64,000 nucleotides of DNA from Phaeocystidibacter sp965659415 (GTDB lineage Bacteria; Bacteroidota; Bacteroidia; Flavobacteriales; Schleiferiaceae), in the NCBI GenBank assembly GCA_965659415.1, contig CBFHVA010000005.1:97058-161057 (forward strand), given 5' to 3'. Shown one piece after another: positions 33,953 through 43,592 of the stretch. The notes beneath the pieces are model-generated. The model did no database searches. It saw nothing but the letters and a program-made list of their open reading frames with translations, and had not been told where the DNA came from. Position 1 is the stretch's first letter; every line of letters begins with the position of its first letter. A program made the translations under genes and the position numbers.

Positions 33953-36166
33953 ATGTCTACAAAAACCTCTTTACCCGTATCTGGAATGAGCTGCGCAGCT
34001 TGCGCAACGAACGTTGAGAAGGCCCTTGGTAACTTAGAAGGAGTTGATCAGGCCAATGTCAACTTTGCAAATCATACCGCTCAGGTTACATTTTGCGACG
34101 AACTCAGTTTTTCAGATCTGAAAACGGCCGTTAAAAATGCCGGATACGATTTAATTATTCCAGAAACGGATGCGCAACAGATTGAAGATATCCGTACCAA
34201 GGCGGATGAACTTCAGGAAGAACATTTCCACATCCTACGCAAGCGCACAATAGGAGCTACATTGCTTACAGTGCCAATCGTGGTGCTGAGTATGTTTGGT
34301 CCTGAATTCGATGGTATGCATTATGTGCTACTGCTGCTAACGGCCGTCGTGTTGGGCTATTTCGGACAATCCTTTTTTGTACAGGCTTTCAGACAAGCGA
34401 AAAGGTTGAGTGCAAATATGGATACGTTAGTCGCGCTAAGTACGGGCGTCGCATTTGTGTACTCTTGTGCGAATACACTCATGCCAAATTGGTTGTTAGA
34501 ACGTGGTATTGAGCCTCATGTTTACTTCGAGGCAGCAGCGGTAATCGTTTCTTTTGTCTTGTTGGGAAAAACACTGGAGCAGCGCGCTACGAGCCGGACT
34601 TCCGATGCCATAAAGGGATTGCTACAGTTGCAGCCCAAGGAAGTTACACTAGTGGATCCTGCTGGTAACCGAAGTATTGCAATCGAAGAGGTGGTAGCTG
34701 GAGATTTGCTATTGGCTAAACCTGGAGAAAGGATTGCTGTTGATGGTTCGGTTGAAGATGGGGAGAGTTATGTGGATGAATCCATGCTCACAGGTGAACC
34801 CATTCCAGTACTCAAAACCTTGGGGGATCGCGTTTCCACGGGAACAATCAACCAGCGAGGTGTGCTTCACTATCGCGCAACCGAAGTAGGTGCTGATACT
34901 GTGCTCGCTCGCATCGTTCAAAGGGTGGAGGAAGCACAAGGAAGTAAGGCACCTGTTCAGCGCCTAGTTGATAAGATTGCTGCAGTTTTCGTACCTACCA
35001 TCCTTGTGTTAGCGGCTATTACCTTCATGGTTTGGCGTTTCAGCGGAGCCGAGAACGCCGCGATTCAAGGTATGTTATCCGCAATATCAGTATTAGTTAT
35101 TGCTTGCCCGTGTGCTTTGGGCCTTGCTACCCCAACCGCAATCATGGCAGGGATAGGTAGAGGAGCAACCAAGGGAATCCTCATACGTGATGCGGAGAGT
35201 TTAGAACGAGGCCGAGGAGTGACCGATGTGGTTTTCGATAAAACCGGAACCATAACCCAGGGCAAACCAGAAGTTGTAGATACGTATTCCTGCTCTGCTC
35301 AGGTTCCATGGGAGATTTTGGAGCATATGGAGTCACATTCGGAACATCCATTAGCCTCGGCGATTGTTTCGTGGTACAGACGCACGCAAGCCCACGAAGA
35401 GAGCGCTCTGCAAATGGAGTCGTATGAAATGCACGCAGGTAATGGAATATCAGCTATTATTGATGGTGATGAGTATAGAGTAGGTAATCCATCCTGGTTT
35501 ACAAATACCAAAGAGCTTGACTCTACTGCGACTGAGTGGGCTGATAATCAAAAAGAACTAGGTGCCACCATAGTAGCGTTTGGTAATAGAATAGAAATAC
35601 TGAGCTTATTGGCCATTGCTGATCCGGTAAAAGAAGAAGCGGAAGAGGTCGTTCATCAACTCATCAACCGCGGTATATCGGTCCATATGCTTTCTGGCGA
35701 TCAATTTGCTACCGCGTCAGTAATTGCTCGCTATGTGGGTATTCCAAATGTTAAAGCTGAGGTAATGCCTGATGAGAAGTACGATTACATTAAAATGCTT
35801 CAGGATTCTGGTAAACAAGTGGCCATGGTTGGCGACGGCATCAATGATGCACAAGCTCTGGCCTTGGCGGATGTGTCTATTGCGATGGGAGGAGGAACGG
35901 AGATTGCCATGGATTCGGCTCGCATCATGCTCTTAAATGGAAATCTAAATGGCGTTACCGAGGCGTTGAAATTATCGCGGTTTACCGTTCGAATAATTCG
36001 TCAGAATCTCTTCTGGGCCTTTATATACAATCTGGTTGGAATTCCGATTGCCGCGGGGGTGCTCTATCCTGAGTTTGGCTACTTACTCAACCCCATGTTG
36101 GCAAGTGCGGCAATGGGATTGTCATCTGTAAGTGTAGTGCTTAATAGCTTAAGACTGAGAGCTTAG
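33953..36166 (+). CDS. copA: Copper-exporting P1B-type ATPase
   Basis: The 737-residue protein has one N-terminal HMA domain with GMSCAAC (residues 11-17), eight predicted membrane helices, the transport-site CPC motif (C385-P386-C387), the phosphorylated D429 in DKTGT, the HP of SEHPLA, and GDGIND near the C-terminus. These identify a P1B-1 Cu(I) exporter of the inner membrane. The ATG at 33953 is preferred to a TTG 36 nt upstream. It follows the CopZ-like gene. No CueR or CopY-type regulator is adjacent. Confidence 0.94.
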   Translation: MSTKTSLPVSGMSCAACATNVEKALGNLEGVDQANVNFANHTAQVTFCDELSFSDLKTAVKNAGYDLIIPETDAQQIEDIRTKADELQEEHFHILRKRTIGATLLTVPIVVLSMFGPEFDGMHYVLLLLTAVVLGYFGQSFFVQAFRQAKRLSANMDTLVALSTGVAFVYSCANTLMPNWLLERGIEPHVYFEAAAVIVSFVLLGKTLEQRATSRTSDAIKGLLQLQPKEVTLVDPAGNRSIAIEEVVAGDLLLAKPGERIAVDGSVEDGESYVDESMLTGEPIPVLKTLGDRVSTGTINQRGVLHYRATEVGADTVLARIVQRVEEAQGSKAPVQRLVDKIAAVFVPTILVLAAITFMVWRFSGAENAAIQGMLSAISVLVIACPCALGLATPTAIMAGIGRGATKGILIRDAESLERGRGVTDVVFDKTGTITQGKPEVVDTYSCSAQVPWEILEHMESHSEHPLASAIVSWYRRTQAHEESALQMESYEMHAGNGISAIIDGDEYRVGNPSWFTNTKELDSTATEWADNQKELGATIVAFGNRIEILSLLAIADPVKEEAEEVVHQLINRGISVHMLSGDQFATASVIARYVGIPNVKAEVMPDEKYDYIKMLQDSGKQVAMVGDGINDAQALALADVSIAMGGGTEIAMDSARIMLLNGNLNGVTEALKLSRFTVRIIRQNLFWAFIYNLVGIPIAAGVLYPEFGYLLNPMLASAAMGLSSVSVVLNSLRLRA

Positions 36167-36184
36167 AAAGAGTGGAAGTGGAAC

Positions 36185-36913
36185 TTATTTACTAAAAACG
36201 TTGTACTTGATGATGCAGTAGATGGCTCTAAATCCATCCTTCCAATTGATTTTCTTGCCTTCTTCAAACGTTCGTCCGTAGTATGAAATGCCCACTTCGT
36301 AAATGCGAATCCTTGGGATACGTGCAATTTTAGCTGTTACTTCGGGTTCAAAGCCGAATCGCTTCTCCTTTAGTTTGAGGGATTGAACCATGTCTGTACG
36401 GAAGAGCTTATAACACGTTTCCATATCGGTCAGATTCAAGTTGGTAAGCATGTTGGACAAAAAGGTGAGCATCTTGTTTCCGATACTATGCCAGAAGAAT
36501 AGAATTCGGTGCGGATTGCCACCCATAAATCGTGAACCGTAAACTACATCAGCATCTCCGCTTAAAATCGGCTTTAGTAATCGGTGGTACTCTTGCGGAT
36601 CGTACTCCAAATCGGCATCCTGAATTACCGTGTATTCACCACTGGCCTTCGAAATTCCCGTATGGAGGGCTGCGCCTTTCCCTTGATTCACTTCATGCTT
36701 GTGATATTGAATGTTAAGCTCGGGATTGGATTCTTTGTACTTCAAAATAGACTCCTCCGTATTATCCGTAGAGCAGTCATTTACAATGATGAGTTCCTTT
36801 TCGATAGCATTCGGCAAGTCTACTCCTTTAATTCTATCTAGAATCAAGTGAATCGTAGGACCTTCATTATAGGCAGGGATTACAATGGAAAGCTTCTTAA
36901 ATTCAGAACTCAT
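36185..36913 (-). CDS. GT2-family glycosyltransferase (polyprenyl-phosphate sugar transferase-like)
   Basis: The 242-residue GT-A protein opens with KLSIVIPAYNEGPTIHLIL and has VNDCSTDNT, a QDADLEYDP metal-binding motif and VYGSRFMGGNPHRI. These are hallmarks of the dolichol-phosphate mannosyltransferase-like group. No C-terminal membrane helices are present. Such enzymes load a sugar onto undecaprenyl phosphate for use by GT-C transferases, and the gene just upstream on this strand encodes one such membrane protein (10 nt apart). The ATG at 36913 is chosen over TTG 36943. Confidence 0.9.
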   Translation of the reverse strand: MSSEFKKLSIVIPAYNEGPTIHLILDRIKGVDLPNAIEKELIIVNDCSTDNTEESILKYKESNPELNIQYHKHEVNQGKGAALHTGISKASGEYTVIQDADLEYDPQEYHRLLKPILSGDADVVYGSRFMGGNPHRILFFWHSIGNKMLTFLSNMLTNLNLTDMETCYKLFRTDMVQSLKLKEKRFGFEPEVTAKIARIPRIRIYEVGISYYGRTFEEGKKINWKDGFRAIYCIIKYNVFSK

Positions 36914-36923
36914 GCTCAATTCT

Positions 36924-38786
36924 CTATTTGGCGGCGCTAACAAATTCTGCTTCGGAGTAATTTCCTTCCAGAATAATCTGATTATTTCTATCGACTAATT
37001 TGGCTACACCCGCTATGGTATCGTTTGCCCAATTGGCTTGTAGCTTATTTCCGCTGGTGAATTGCATAACGCCCTCGCCATGGCGCAAGCCCTTTTTCCA
37101 ACCGCCGTCAAATATACGACCGTCGCTGAAACGATAAACACCTTGGCCCGTTCTTTCATTAACCACTCCATTTTCCGTTTCAACGGTTACCCAATCGCCT
37201 GTATAACCTCGTTCGCTGTGGTATTCGAATAACTGCGTTGGGTATTGAGTATTGGACTGAACCTGATGGAGCCCGGTGAATTTGATTTCGTTGCTTTGCA
37301 TGAAAGGGATGAGGTATCTTCCCACATCTGCAAAGCCCATTGCATCTACAATAATATGCGTCACCCCTGCGCTATCGAGTCGCTCTTGCATTTCAGCATA
37401 GTTGAGCGTTTTAGGAATATTGGTGCATTTGCGACCTGCATACATATAAAACAGACCAGGTTTTCTGTTCAGGACCACTACGTCTTTCTCTAGTGACCTA
37501 CCAACGAACTCCGACATCGTGAGGAAATCGGCATACTTACCGGGATGTTCGGCATCGACTTTTTTCGCTTCTATACGCACACCAGGGATCAGAGCAAGCA
37601 CAATAACTCCATACACCAGTGGATTAGCTCCTTTTCCTTTATTGACCTTGGCGATTAAAGCATCAATGCCTGATACCGCTCCGAGCAAGAGGAAAGGGAT
37701 AAGTGGGAGGATGAACCTTGTTCCGAACCATACATAAGGCCACAGTAACAAGATGCCGGCAGACCCCAACAAGTAAAAGGCCACGAAGCTGCGATACTTC
37801 TTCAAACTATAAACGCCAAAAGCGATTAGGACAACCAAGGCAATTCCAAGAAACCAGTGGGTCTCTGGGACATAGTTCTGAGGTACCTCGCCACTCCCTG
37901 TAAGAGATCGCATGTACATCCCGTAGTTCACTTCTAGATTCGTGAAAAAGGTCCGGGGGATTTCCACGCTGATATAGCGTTCAATATTGTAAGTAAGCCT
38001 TGTGAAGAGATCGCCGATACCTATCAGGCCGTCCTCCTTTCGATAGGGATTGACGAGTAGAAGTTGCTCGATATAGCTACTTCCACCCAAGGATTGACCG
38101 CGCATAAACCACGGTATTGAAAGCAAGGTGAATGATCCTCCAAATGTCACTGCCTTTTTCCATTTCCGGTTTACAGCGAGGTACATGATAAAGCCGACAA
38201 TTAATGCGATTCCCGCCGTTCGGATGTGGAAGCTGAAGGTTGCAGCTAGAACCATCACCCAGAACCTCCAGTCTTTTAGGAATGATTCTCGGTCCTCACT
38301 TAGAATGAAAAAGTGAATTGTCAACGTGGCAAAAAAGAGAAATGGAATTTCACTCATCATGATATTTCCAGAAGAGATGAGGTTTCCGTTGAATATGAGT
38401 ATAGCCGACATAACAAAAGCCAGGAGGTCATTTGAAATGATCTTTTGAAAGATTCTAAAACTCAGTAGAACTGTGCCTAAAAAGCAAAACCCTGAAACCA
38501 CCTTTAGAAAGGTGATACTTTTGGTAAACACCATAAACGCTGCTAAAATCAGCGGATACCCCGGTGGAAAATGGTTATTCGGTTTCTCACCTACAACGTG
38601 CACGTTCGTGTAACCCGCTCCTTCTGAAATGGCATCTCCAAGGATGTAATAAACAGCATTATCTCCTCCTAAATCGATTTTAGAATCAAAGGTGGATATG
38701 TAAACGATGCCCCAAATGAAGGTCAGTGCGAGGTAAGGAAACCAAGATTGCTTCCAAAGCGGATTTTGTTTGCTTTTCGATTCCAT
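36924..38786 (-). CDS. GT39/ArnT-like membrane glycosyltransferase with C-terminal MORN repeats
   Basis: The 620-residue protein has about 10-12 membrane helices in residues 15-400. The first periplasmic loop holds the acidic pair region DLGGDNAVYYILGDAISEG and the PNNHFPPGYPLI segment typical of GT-C (ArnT/PMT-like) enzymes, which transfer sugars from polyprenyl phosphates. After a soluble domain of about 120 residues, the C-terminus (about 530-610) contains MORN-like motifs: GQGVYRFSDGRIFDGGWKKG and RHGEGVMQFTSGNKLQANW. MORN repeats on a GT-C enzyme are unusual. The gene is followed after 10 nt by the GT2 gene that may supply its donor. Confidence 0.82.
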   Translation of the reverse strand: MESKSKQNPLWKQSWFPYLALTFIWGIVYISTFDSKIDLGGDNAVYYILGDAISEGAGYTNVHVVGEKPNNHFPPGYPLILAAFMVFTKSITFLKVVSGFCFLGTVLLSFRIFQKIISNDLLAFVMSAILIFNGNLISSGNIMMSEIPFLFFATLTIHFFILSEDRESFLKDWRFWVMVLAATFSFHIRTAGIALIVGFIMYLAVNRKWKKAVTFGGSFTLLSIPWFMRGQSLGGSSYIEQLLLVNPYRKEDGLIGIGDLFTRLTYNIERYISVEIPRTFFTNLEVNYGMYMRSLTGSGEVPQNYVPETHWFLGIALVVLIAFGVYSLKKYRSFVAFYLLGSAGILLLWPYVWFGTRFILPLIPFLLLGAVSGIDALIAKVNKGKGANPLVYGVIVLALIPGVRIEAKKVDAEHPGKYADFLTMSEFVGRSLEKDVVVLNRKPGLFYMYAGRKCTNIPKTLNYAEMQERLDSAGVTHIIVDAMGFADVGRYLIPFMQSNEIKFTGLHQVQSNTQYPTQLFEYHSERGYTGDWVTVETENGVVNERTGQGVYRFSDGRIFDGGWKKGLRHGEGVMQFTSGNKLQANWANDTIAGVAKLVDRNNQIILEGNYSEAEFVSAAK

Positions 38787-38882
38787 AGATGTATTTTCTA
38801 CTTTTCGAAAGTATGAATTCTAATTATAGTTCTGAAGTGAGATTGTGTAGTTCGTGTTTAGGATGATATTGGGAATGAATCC

Positions 38883-38890
38883 TACCTTTG
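38883..38890 (+). promoter_or_regulatory. Putative -7 promoter box for hutH
   Basis: The sequence TACCTTTG is a perfect TAnnTTTG match 17 nt before the ATG at 38908. It lies inside the longer open frame beginning at 38854, which argues against the upstream starts. Confidence 0.65.
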
Positions 38891-38907
38891 GAACGAAATT
38901 GCACCCC

Positions 38908-40416
38908 ATGAATAATGCTTATCAAATCGGCTCCTCGCCGCTCACCATTCCTGATATTGAACACATTCTCCTTGAGAACTTGCCTCTGCAGCTAAGCTCA
39001 GCGGCAACGTCTGACATCCTCAGAGCTAGAGAGTACTTGGATGAGAAGATGGAAGCTAATAATCAGCCGATTTATGGCATCAATACTGGTTTTGGTTCCT
39101 TGTGCAATGTGATTATTTCCAAGGATCAATTGGAGAACCTGCAGGAGAACTTAGTGATGAGCCACGCCTGCGGAACGGGAGACGAGGTTCCCGCTGATGT
39201 AGTTCGACTCATGCTCCTTTTGAAAGTACAAAGCTTGAGCTTCGGATACTCGGGGGCCCAATTGGAAACCGTGGAGCGTCTTATCTATTTCTATAATAAC
39301 GACATCTTGCCGGTGGTGTATCAACTGGGTTCTCTAGGTGCCTCAGGTGATTTAGCACCCCTGGCTCATCTTTCGCTGCCATTATTGGGAAGAGGGGAAG
39401 TTGATTATAAGGGTACCAGAACCTCCGCCGCTGAAGCGCTGGCATCTGAAGGGTTAACAGCAATTACCCTAAAGAGCAAAGAAGGATTAGCCCTGTTGAA
39501 TGGAACACAGTTTATGGCTGCTTATGCCGTTTGGGAACTTATGCAGGCCCACAAGCTATCGTACTTGGCTGATTTGATTGGCTCAATAAGTTTAGAATCC
39601 TATGACGGCCGATCAGAGCCATTCGACGAGAGAGTTCACCTCATTCGTCCGCATAAAGGGCAACTTCAAACAGCGAAGAATATCCGTGAGTTTATTGAGG
39701 GCTCTGCCTTGCAGAACGGTCATAAAGAGCATGTTCAAGATCCTTATTCATTCCGTTGCATGCCACAAGTTCACGGTGCTTCGAAAGACGCAATCCGTTA
39801 CGTAACCGATGTAGTAACCACGGAAATCAACTCTGCTACCGATAATCCGAACGTATTCCCTTCTGATGATGTGATAATTTCCGCGGGTAACTTCCACGGG
39901 CAGCCCTTGGCTCTTGCACTCGATCATTTGGCGATAGCTTTGGCTGAGCTTGGAAATATTTCTGAAAGAAGAGTGTATCAGCTGATTTCAGGGAGAAGAG
40001 GTCTGCCACCTTTCTTGGTTGCACAACCCGGATTAAACAGTGGTTTCATGATTCCGCAGTACACGGCAGCGAGCATCGTTTCACAAAATAAGCAGCTTTG
40101 TACTCCTGCATCCATAGATAGTATTGAATCCTCCAACGGACAGGAAGATCATGTATCTATGGGTTCTAATTCGGCGACTAAGTGTTATCGGGTAGTTGAA
40201 AATGTAGAGCGCATCTTGGCTATTGAACTAATGAATGCCTCACAAGCCCTTGCATTTAGAAATGAACACACGAGTACATTCTTAGCGTCCTTTTTGGAGT
40301 TGTTTAGAGAGGAAGTTCCTTTTGTGCAGGTAGATCGTGTACTACATGATGATATTGAATCGGCCACGCAGTTCATTCAAGAACTTCAATTCGATCCGGA
40401 GTTAATCTACCATTGA
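38908..40416 (+). CDS. hutH: Histidine ammonia-lyase
   Basis: The 502-residue length fits the family. The MIO-forming triad A145-S146-G147 lies in GSLGASGDLAPLAH. Other active-site elements are YGINTGFGSL, NGTQFM, and HGQPLALALD. The VMSHACGTGD stretch has the Ser-His pair that marks histidine rather than phenylalanine ammonia-lyases. It deaminates histidine to urocanate in the cytosol, the first step of histidine breakdown. Other hut genes are not in the window. ATG 38908 follows a TACCTTTG box. It is convergent with rsmE, 6 nt apart, with no hairpin terminator between them. Confidence 0.93.
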   Translation: MNNAYQIGSSPLTIPDIEHILLENLPLQLSSAATSDILRAREYLDEKMEANNQPIYGINTGFGSLCNVIISKDQLENLQENLVMSHACGTGDEVPADVVRLMLLLKVQSLSFGYSGAQLETVERLIYFYNNDILPVVYQLGSLGASGDLAPLAHLSLPLLGRGEVDYKGTRTSAAEALASEGLTAITLKSKEGLALLNGTQFMAAYAVWELMQAHKLSYLADLIGSISLESYDGRSEPFDERVHLIRPHKGQLQTAKNIREFIEGSALQNGHKEHVQDPYSFRCMPQVHGASKDAIRYVTDVVTTEINSATDNPNVFPSDDVIISAGNFHGQPLALALDHLAIALAELGNISERRVYQLISGRRGLPPFLVAQPGLNSGFMIPQYTAASIVSQNKQLCTPASIDSIESSNGQEDHVSMGSNSATKCYRVVENVERILAIELMNASQALAFRNEHTSTFLASFLELFREEVPFVQVDRVLHDDIESATQFIQELQFDPELIYH

Positions 40417-40422
40417 TTCTTA

Positions 40423-41142
40423 CTACTCCGATTGAAGCAAATGTGCTACATGAGCTGTATGCACGGCTGAAATAGCTGCTGTTTCGGTTCTCAAGCGCTG
40501 ATCGCCAAGTGTCACACCTTTCACTCCGGATTGAAACGCACGCTTAAATTCTTCTGGAGAGAAATCGCCTTCCGGACCGATCATAACACAGCTCGAGATG
40601 GGGTTGTTCCTAAGCGATTGAATCAACTTTTCTTTAGGTCCAGCTCCACAATACCCAATGTACGTAGCTTCTATAGATGAATCAACGTTACCTATGAACT
40701 CTGAAAAGGGTGTTAATGGCGCCAAGATGGGCACTACACCTTTTAGACTTTGTTTGGTGGCCGAAAGCAAAATTCGCTCGAGACGCGCAGGCTTCAATAC
40801 TTTGCGCTCGGAATGCTCGCAAAGAAGAGGAGTGATCTTTGAAACCCCTATTTCTACTGCTTTTTCGCAAACCCACTCCAAGCGATCCATGTGCTTCGTT
40901 GGAGCGATGGCCAAATGAAATGAGTAGGGGATTTGACCCCAATTCGATTCGTGATGTTCAATTTTAATGGTGCAATGCTTCTGATGGTCGTCTATAATGG
41001 GACCATCGAACCGATTGCCAGCTCCATCCATCACCGAAATGACATCACCGTGTTTTTTCCGCAAAACCCTGATGGCATGCTTGCTTTCCTCCTCATTCAA
41101 AAAGGCAAGCTCTCCTTTTTGGTATCCGTAAAAAAGCTGCAT
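40423..41142 (-). CDS. rsmE: 16S rRNA m3U1498 methyltransferase RsmE
   Basis: The 239-residue protein has the N-terminal PUA-like domain, with LNEEESKHAIRVLRKKHGD, and the C-terminal SPOUT knot with VMIGPEGDFSPEEF and GVTLGDQRLRTETAAI. These are RsmE signatures; RsmE methylates U1498 of 16S rRNA using SAM. It overlaps the stop of the RimK-like gene by one base (TAATG), so it is translated in a three-gene unit with the RimK-like and RimB-like genes. Confidence 0.94.
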   Translation of the reverse strand: MQLFYGYQKGELAFLNEEESKHAIRVLRKKHGDVISVMDGAGNRFDGPIIDDHQKHCTIKIEHHESNWGQIPYSFHLAIAPTKHMDRLEWVCEKAVEIGVSKITPLLCEHSERKVLKPARLERILLSATKQSLKGVVPILAPLTPFSEFIGNVDSSIEATYIGYCGAGPKEKLIQSLRNNPISSCVMIGPEGDFSPEEFKRAFQSGVKGVTLGDQRLRTETAAISAVHTAHVAHLLQSE

Positions 41143-42053
41143 TAGGCGCCTACTTTATCCTTCTTTACACCAGGAGGCTTGGCGTAATTGTTCTCCACGT
41201 ATTTGATGATTTCCGTAGCTACATCTAGTTCCGTAGTCTTCTCGACTCCCTTCAATCCTGGGGATGAATTAACCTCGAGAATAAGCGGACCTCTGGTGCT
41301 TTGGAGCATATCTACACCAGCGACGTGTAAACCGAGTGCGCGAGCTGCTTTTACAGCCATTGCCTTCTCCTCTTTCTTGAGTCGGATCTTTGTGCCAAAA
41401 CCACCTCGGTGAATATTGCTTCTGAATTCGCCATCCTTTCCTTGGCGCTTGTAGGCAGCAACTACTTTTCCACCTACTACGATGGCACGAACATCTGCGC
41501 CTCCAGCTTCTTCGATGAATTCTTGTACGAGGATGTTGGCGTTCAAACCGTAGAATGCCTCAATTACACTTTTAGCCGCTTTCTTGGTTTCTGCAAGCAC
41601 AACTCCTAGCCCCTGTGTTCCCTCTAATAATTTCACAATCAGCGGAGTGCCGCCCACTTGTTTAATCAATGAATCAATGTCGTTCGGCTGTTTTGCGAAA
41701 GCCGTTTTTGGGATGCCTACTTCATGTCGAGCCAAAATTTGAGTCGCTCTAAGTTTGTCCCGGGAGCGAACCAAGGCCAAACTGCTCACCGTCGTGAAGA
41801 CCTGACGCATTTCGAACTGACGAATCATTGCGCTCCCGTAGTAGGTTACAGAAGCACCTATACGAGGAATGATGGCATCGACATCAGAAATGACCTGATT
41901 TCCATAATAGATGTTCAATTCACCACTCTCCATCACCACATAGGTCTTGGTGTGGTTAATTACGGATACTTGGTGCCCACGTGCTTCTGCCGCTTCAACG
42001 AGACGACTAGTGCTATACAATTTGGGATTAGCGGATAGGATTACGAGATTCAT
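41142..42053 (-). CDS. rimK: RimK-type ATP-grasp glutamate ligase
   Basis: The 303-residue length equals that of E. coli RimK. Features are the N-terminal LVILSANPKLYSTSRLVEAA, a middle RSRDKLRATQILARHEVGIPKT, the ATP-grasp LVQEFIEEAGGADVRAIVVG segment, and a C-terminal ILEVNSSPGLKGVEKTT metal-binding motif. RimK adds glutamate residues to the C-terminus of ribosomal protein S6 and makes poly-alpha-glutamate. It overlaps the upstream RimB-like gene by 4 nt. The pairing with that gene suggests control of the glutamylation by the protease-like partner. Confidence 0.92.
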   Translation of the reverse strand: MNLVILSANPKLYSTSRLVEAAEARGHQVSVINHTKTYVVMESGELNIYYGNQVISDVDAIIPRIGASVTYYGSAMIRQFEMRQVFTTVSSLALVRSRDKLRATQILARHEVGIPKTAFAKQPNDIDSLIKQVGGTPLIVKLLEGTQGLGVVLAETKKAAKSVIEAFYGLNANILVQEFIEEAGGADVRAIVVGGKVVAAYKRQGKDGEFRSNIHRGGFGTKIRLKKEEKAMAVKAARALGLHVAGVDMLQSTRGPLILEVNSSPGLKGVEKTTELDVATEIIKYVENNYAKPPGVKKDKVGA

Positions 42054-42502
42054 TTTTCGCTCTTGGCTTTTGATTTAGAGGAGAGGTTTCTTTTTTTTAC
42101 GTCCACTATGAAACCCTGACGGAGGAGGTTTCTTCCCAATAAACAAGGATAGGTCATCTTTTCGCGATCGGCCAAGGTGAATTCACATTCAAACTCCTTG
42201 TTGAAAAGGCACACGGTAGTAATGAAGCTATATCGCAATTGTTCTTGCCCAAAACTGTTTTTGATGTTGCGCTCGCGAAAGTTGGTGGTCTTGAAATACT
42301 TCTTGTGATAGTTAGGATGCTTTCGATCCAACAGTTTAAAGTGAAGTTCAGTCACTCCATTTTTCTCTACCAACTTCACATTTTGACAGTGGATAGAAGA
42401 CAAGGCAGCGCCCGTGTCAATTTTACACTGAAGATCGGATAAGCCAAACTCTGGTAAATCCAATTCATCGATTCTTCCTATGGTGATTTTGGGCTTCTTC
42501 AT
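42050..42502 (-). CDS. RimB-like retropepsin-fold protease (ATP-dependent zinc protease family)
   Basis: The 150-residue protein carries the aspartyl-protease-like motif KIDTGAALSSIH near residues 27-38, followed by basic beta strands and YPCLLGRNLLRQGF, typical of the family named putative ATP-dependent zinc protease. In Pseudomonas the RimB protein of this family is encoded with RimK and regulates its glutamate ligase activity (known). The ATGA overlap with rimK supports the same link here. The Lys/Ser-rich C-terminus looks disordered. Catalysis is not proven for this family. Confidence 0.82.
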   Translation of the reverse strand: MKKPKITIGRIDELDLPEFGLSDLQCKIDTGAALSSIHCQNVKLVEKNGVTELHFKLLDRKHPNYHKKYFKTTNFRERNIKNSFGQEQLRYSFITTVCLFNKEFECEFTLADREKMTYPCLLGRNLLRQGFIVDVKKRNLSSKSKAKSEK

Positions 42503-42568
42503 CCTCTACTGACTTCTTCAAACTTAGGAAACAAGCCGGAATATCGAACATATTCCGCAAGAAGTTAA

Positions 42569-43588
42569 CTATAACTTCATTCTGGCCTTTGCCGAGGTGC
42601 TTAGGTCACTAAACATTCCTTCTTTCCACTGGAAGTAACCTGCTATTCCAATCATAGCGGCGTTGTCGGTTGTAAATTCGAAAGGGGGCAGGTGAAGATC
42701 CCACCCTAGTTTATCGGCTTCCTCTTCAAGGCGCGACCTCAATCCTCGATTCGCAGATACACCGCCAGCAATAGCAATTTGCTTTATTCCTGTTTCTCGA
42801 GCTGCAAGGATAAGCTTGTCCAATAGGATATTGATTATAGTCTTTTGTACACTCGCACAAATGTCGTTTAAGTGCTTAGAGACAAACGCTGGATCCTCTT
42901 TTTCTAATTTCTGTAAGGTGTATAGTACGCTGGTTTTCAAACCACTAAAACTGAACTTATATCCGTCCATTCGAGGTTTTGAAAAGGATATGGCTTCGGG
43001 ATTCCCACTTTGTGCGCGCTTGTCGATTTCAGGTCCACCAGGATAAGGCAAACCCAATAGTTTGGCGGTTTTATCAAAAGCTTCACCCGCAGCATCATCA
43101 ATGGTTTCACCCAAGACCTCCATTTGCAGGGGGGCGTCCACACGCACAATTTGTGTGTGGCCTCCACTTACGGTTAAACACAAAAAAGGAAAAGTCGGAT
43201 TTTGAAGCGAATCATCCTCAATGAGGTGGGCCAATACGTGAGCCTTCATGTGATGCACGTCAATGAGGGGTATACTCAACGACATGCTCATGGATTTGGC
43301 AAATGAAGTACCTACTAAAAGTGAACCCATGAGACCCGGACCCGAGGTGAAAGCGATGGCCGATAGATCCTGTGGACGCACATCGGCTTCTTTTAAAGCT
43401 CGATCTACCACAGGAACAATATGGGCTTGGTGGGCACGACTCGCCAACTCGGGAACTACGCCTCCATATTCCGCATGCACCGCTTGATTCGCCACAATAT
43501 TGGACAGCACTTTGCGGTCTTCGAGTACTGCGCAAGCTGTATCGTCACACGAAGATTCAATGGCCAGAATAAGGTTGCGTTCGCTCAT
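42569..43588 (-). CDS. tsaD: tRNA N6-adenosine threonylcarbamoyltransferase TsaD
   Basis: The 339-residue protein has the ASKHA-type ATPase fold of TsaD (Kae1/Gcp): ILAIESSCDDTACAVL at the start, the metal-binding DVHHMKAHVLAHL, TVSGGHTQIV, GEAFDKTAKLLGLPYPGG, and AIAGGVSANRGLR. It completes t6A37 in ANN-decoding tRNAs together with TsaB and TsaE, not seen here. ATG 43588 is chosen. A perfect TACCTTTG box ends only 4 nt before it, so the longer TTG frame from 43606 would begin upstream of the promoter. It is divergent from the TamB homologue, a common Bacteroidota arrangement. Confidence 0.95.
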   Translation of the reverse strand: MSERNLILAIESSCDDTACAVLEDRKVLSNIVANQAVHAEYGGVVPELASRAHQAHIVPVVDRALKEADVRPQDLSAIAFTSGPGLMGSLLVGTSFAKSMSMSLSIPLIDVHHMKAHVLAHLIEDDSLQNPTFPFLCLTVSGGHTQIVRVDAPLQMEVLGETIDDAAGEAFDKTAKLLGLPYPGGPEIDKRAQSGNPEAISFSKPRMDGYKFSFSGLKTSVLYTLQKLEKEDPAFVSKHLNDICASVQKTIINILLDKLILAARETGIKQIAIAGGVSANRGLRSRLEEEADKLGWDLHLPPFEFTTDNAAMIGIAGYFQWKEGMFSDLSTSAKARMKL

Positions 43589-43592
43589 CAGA

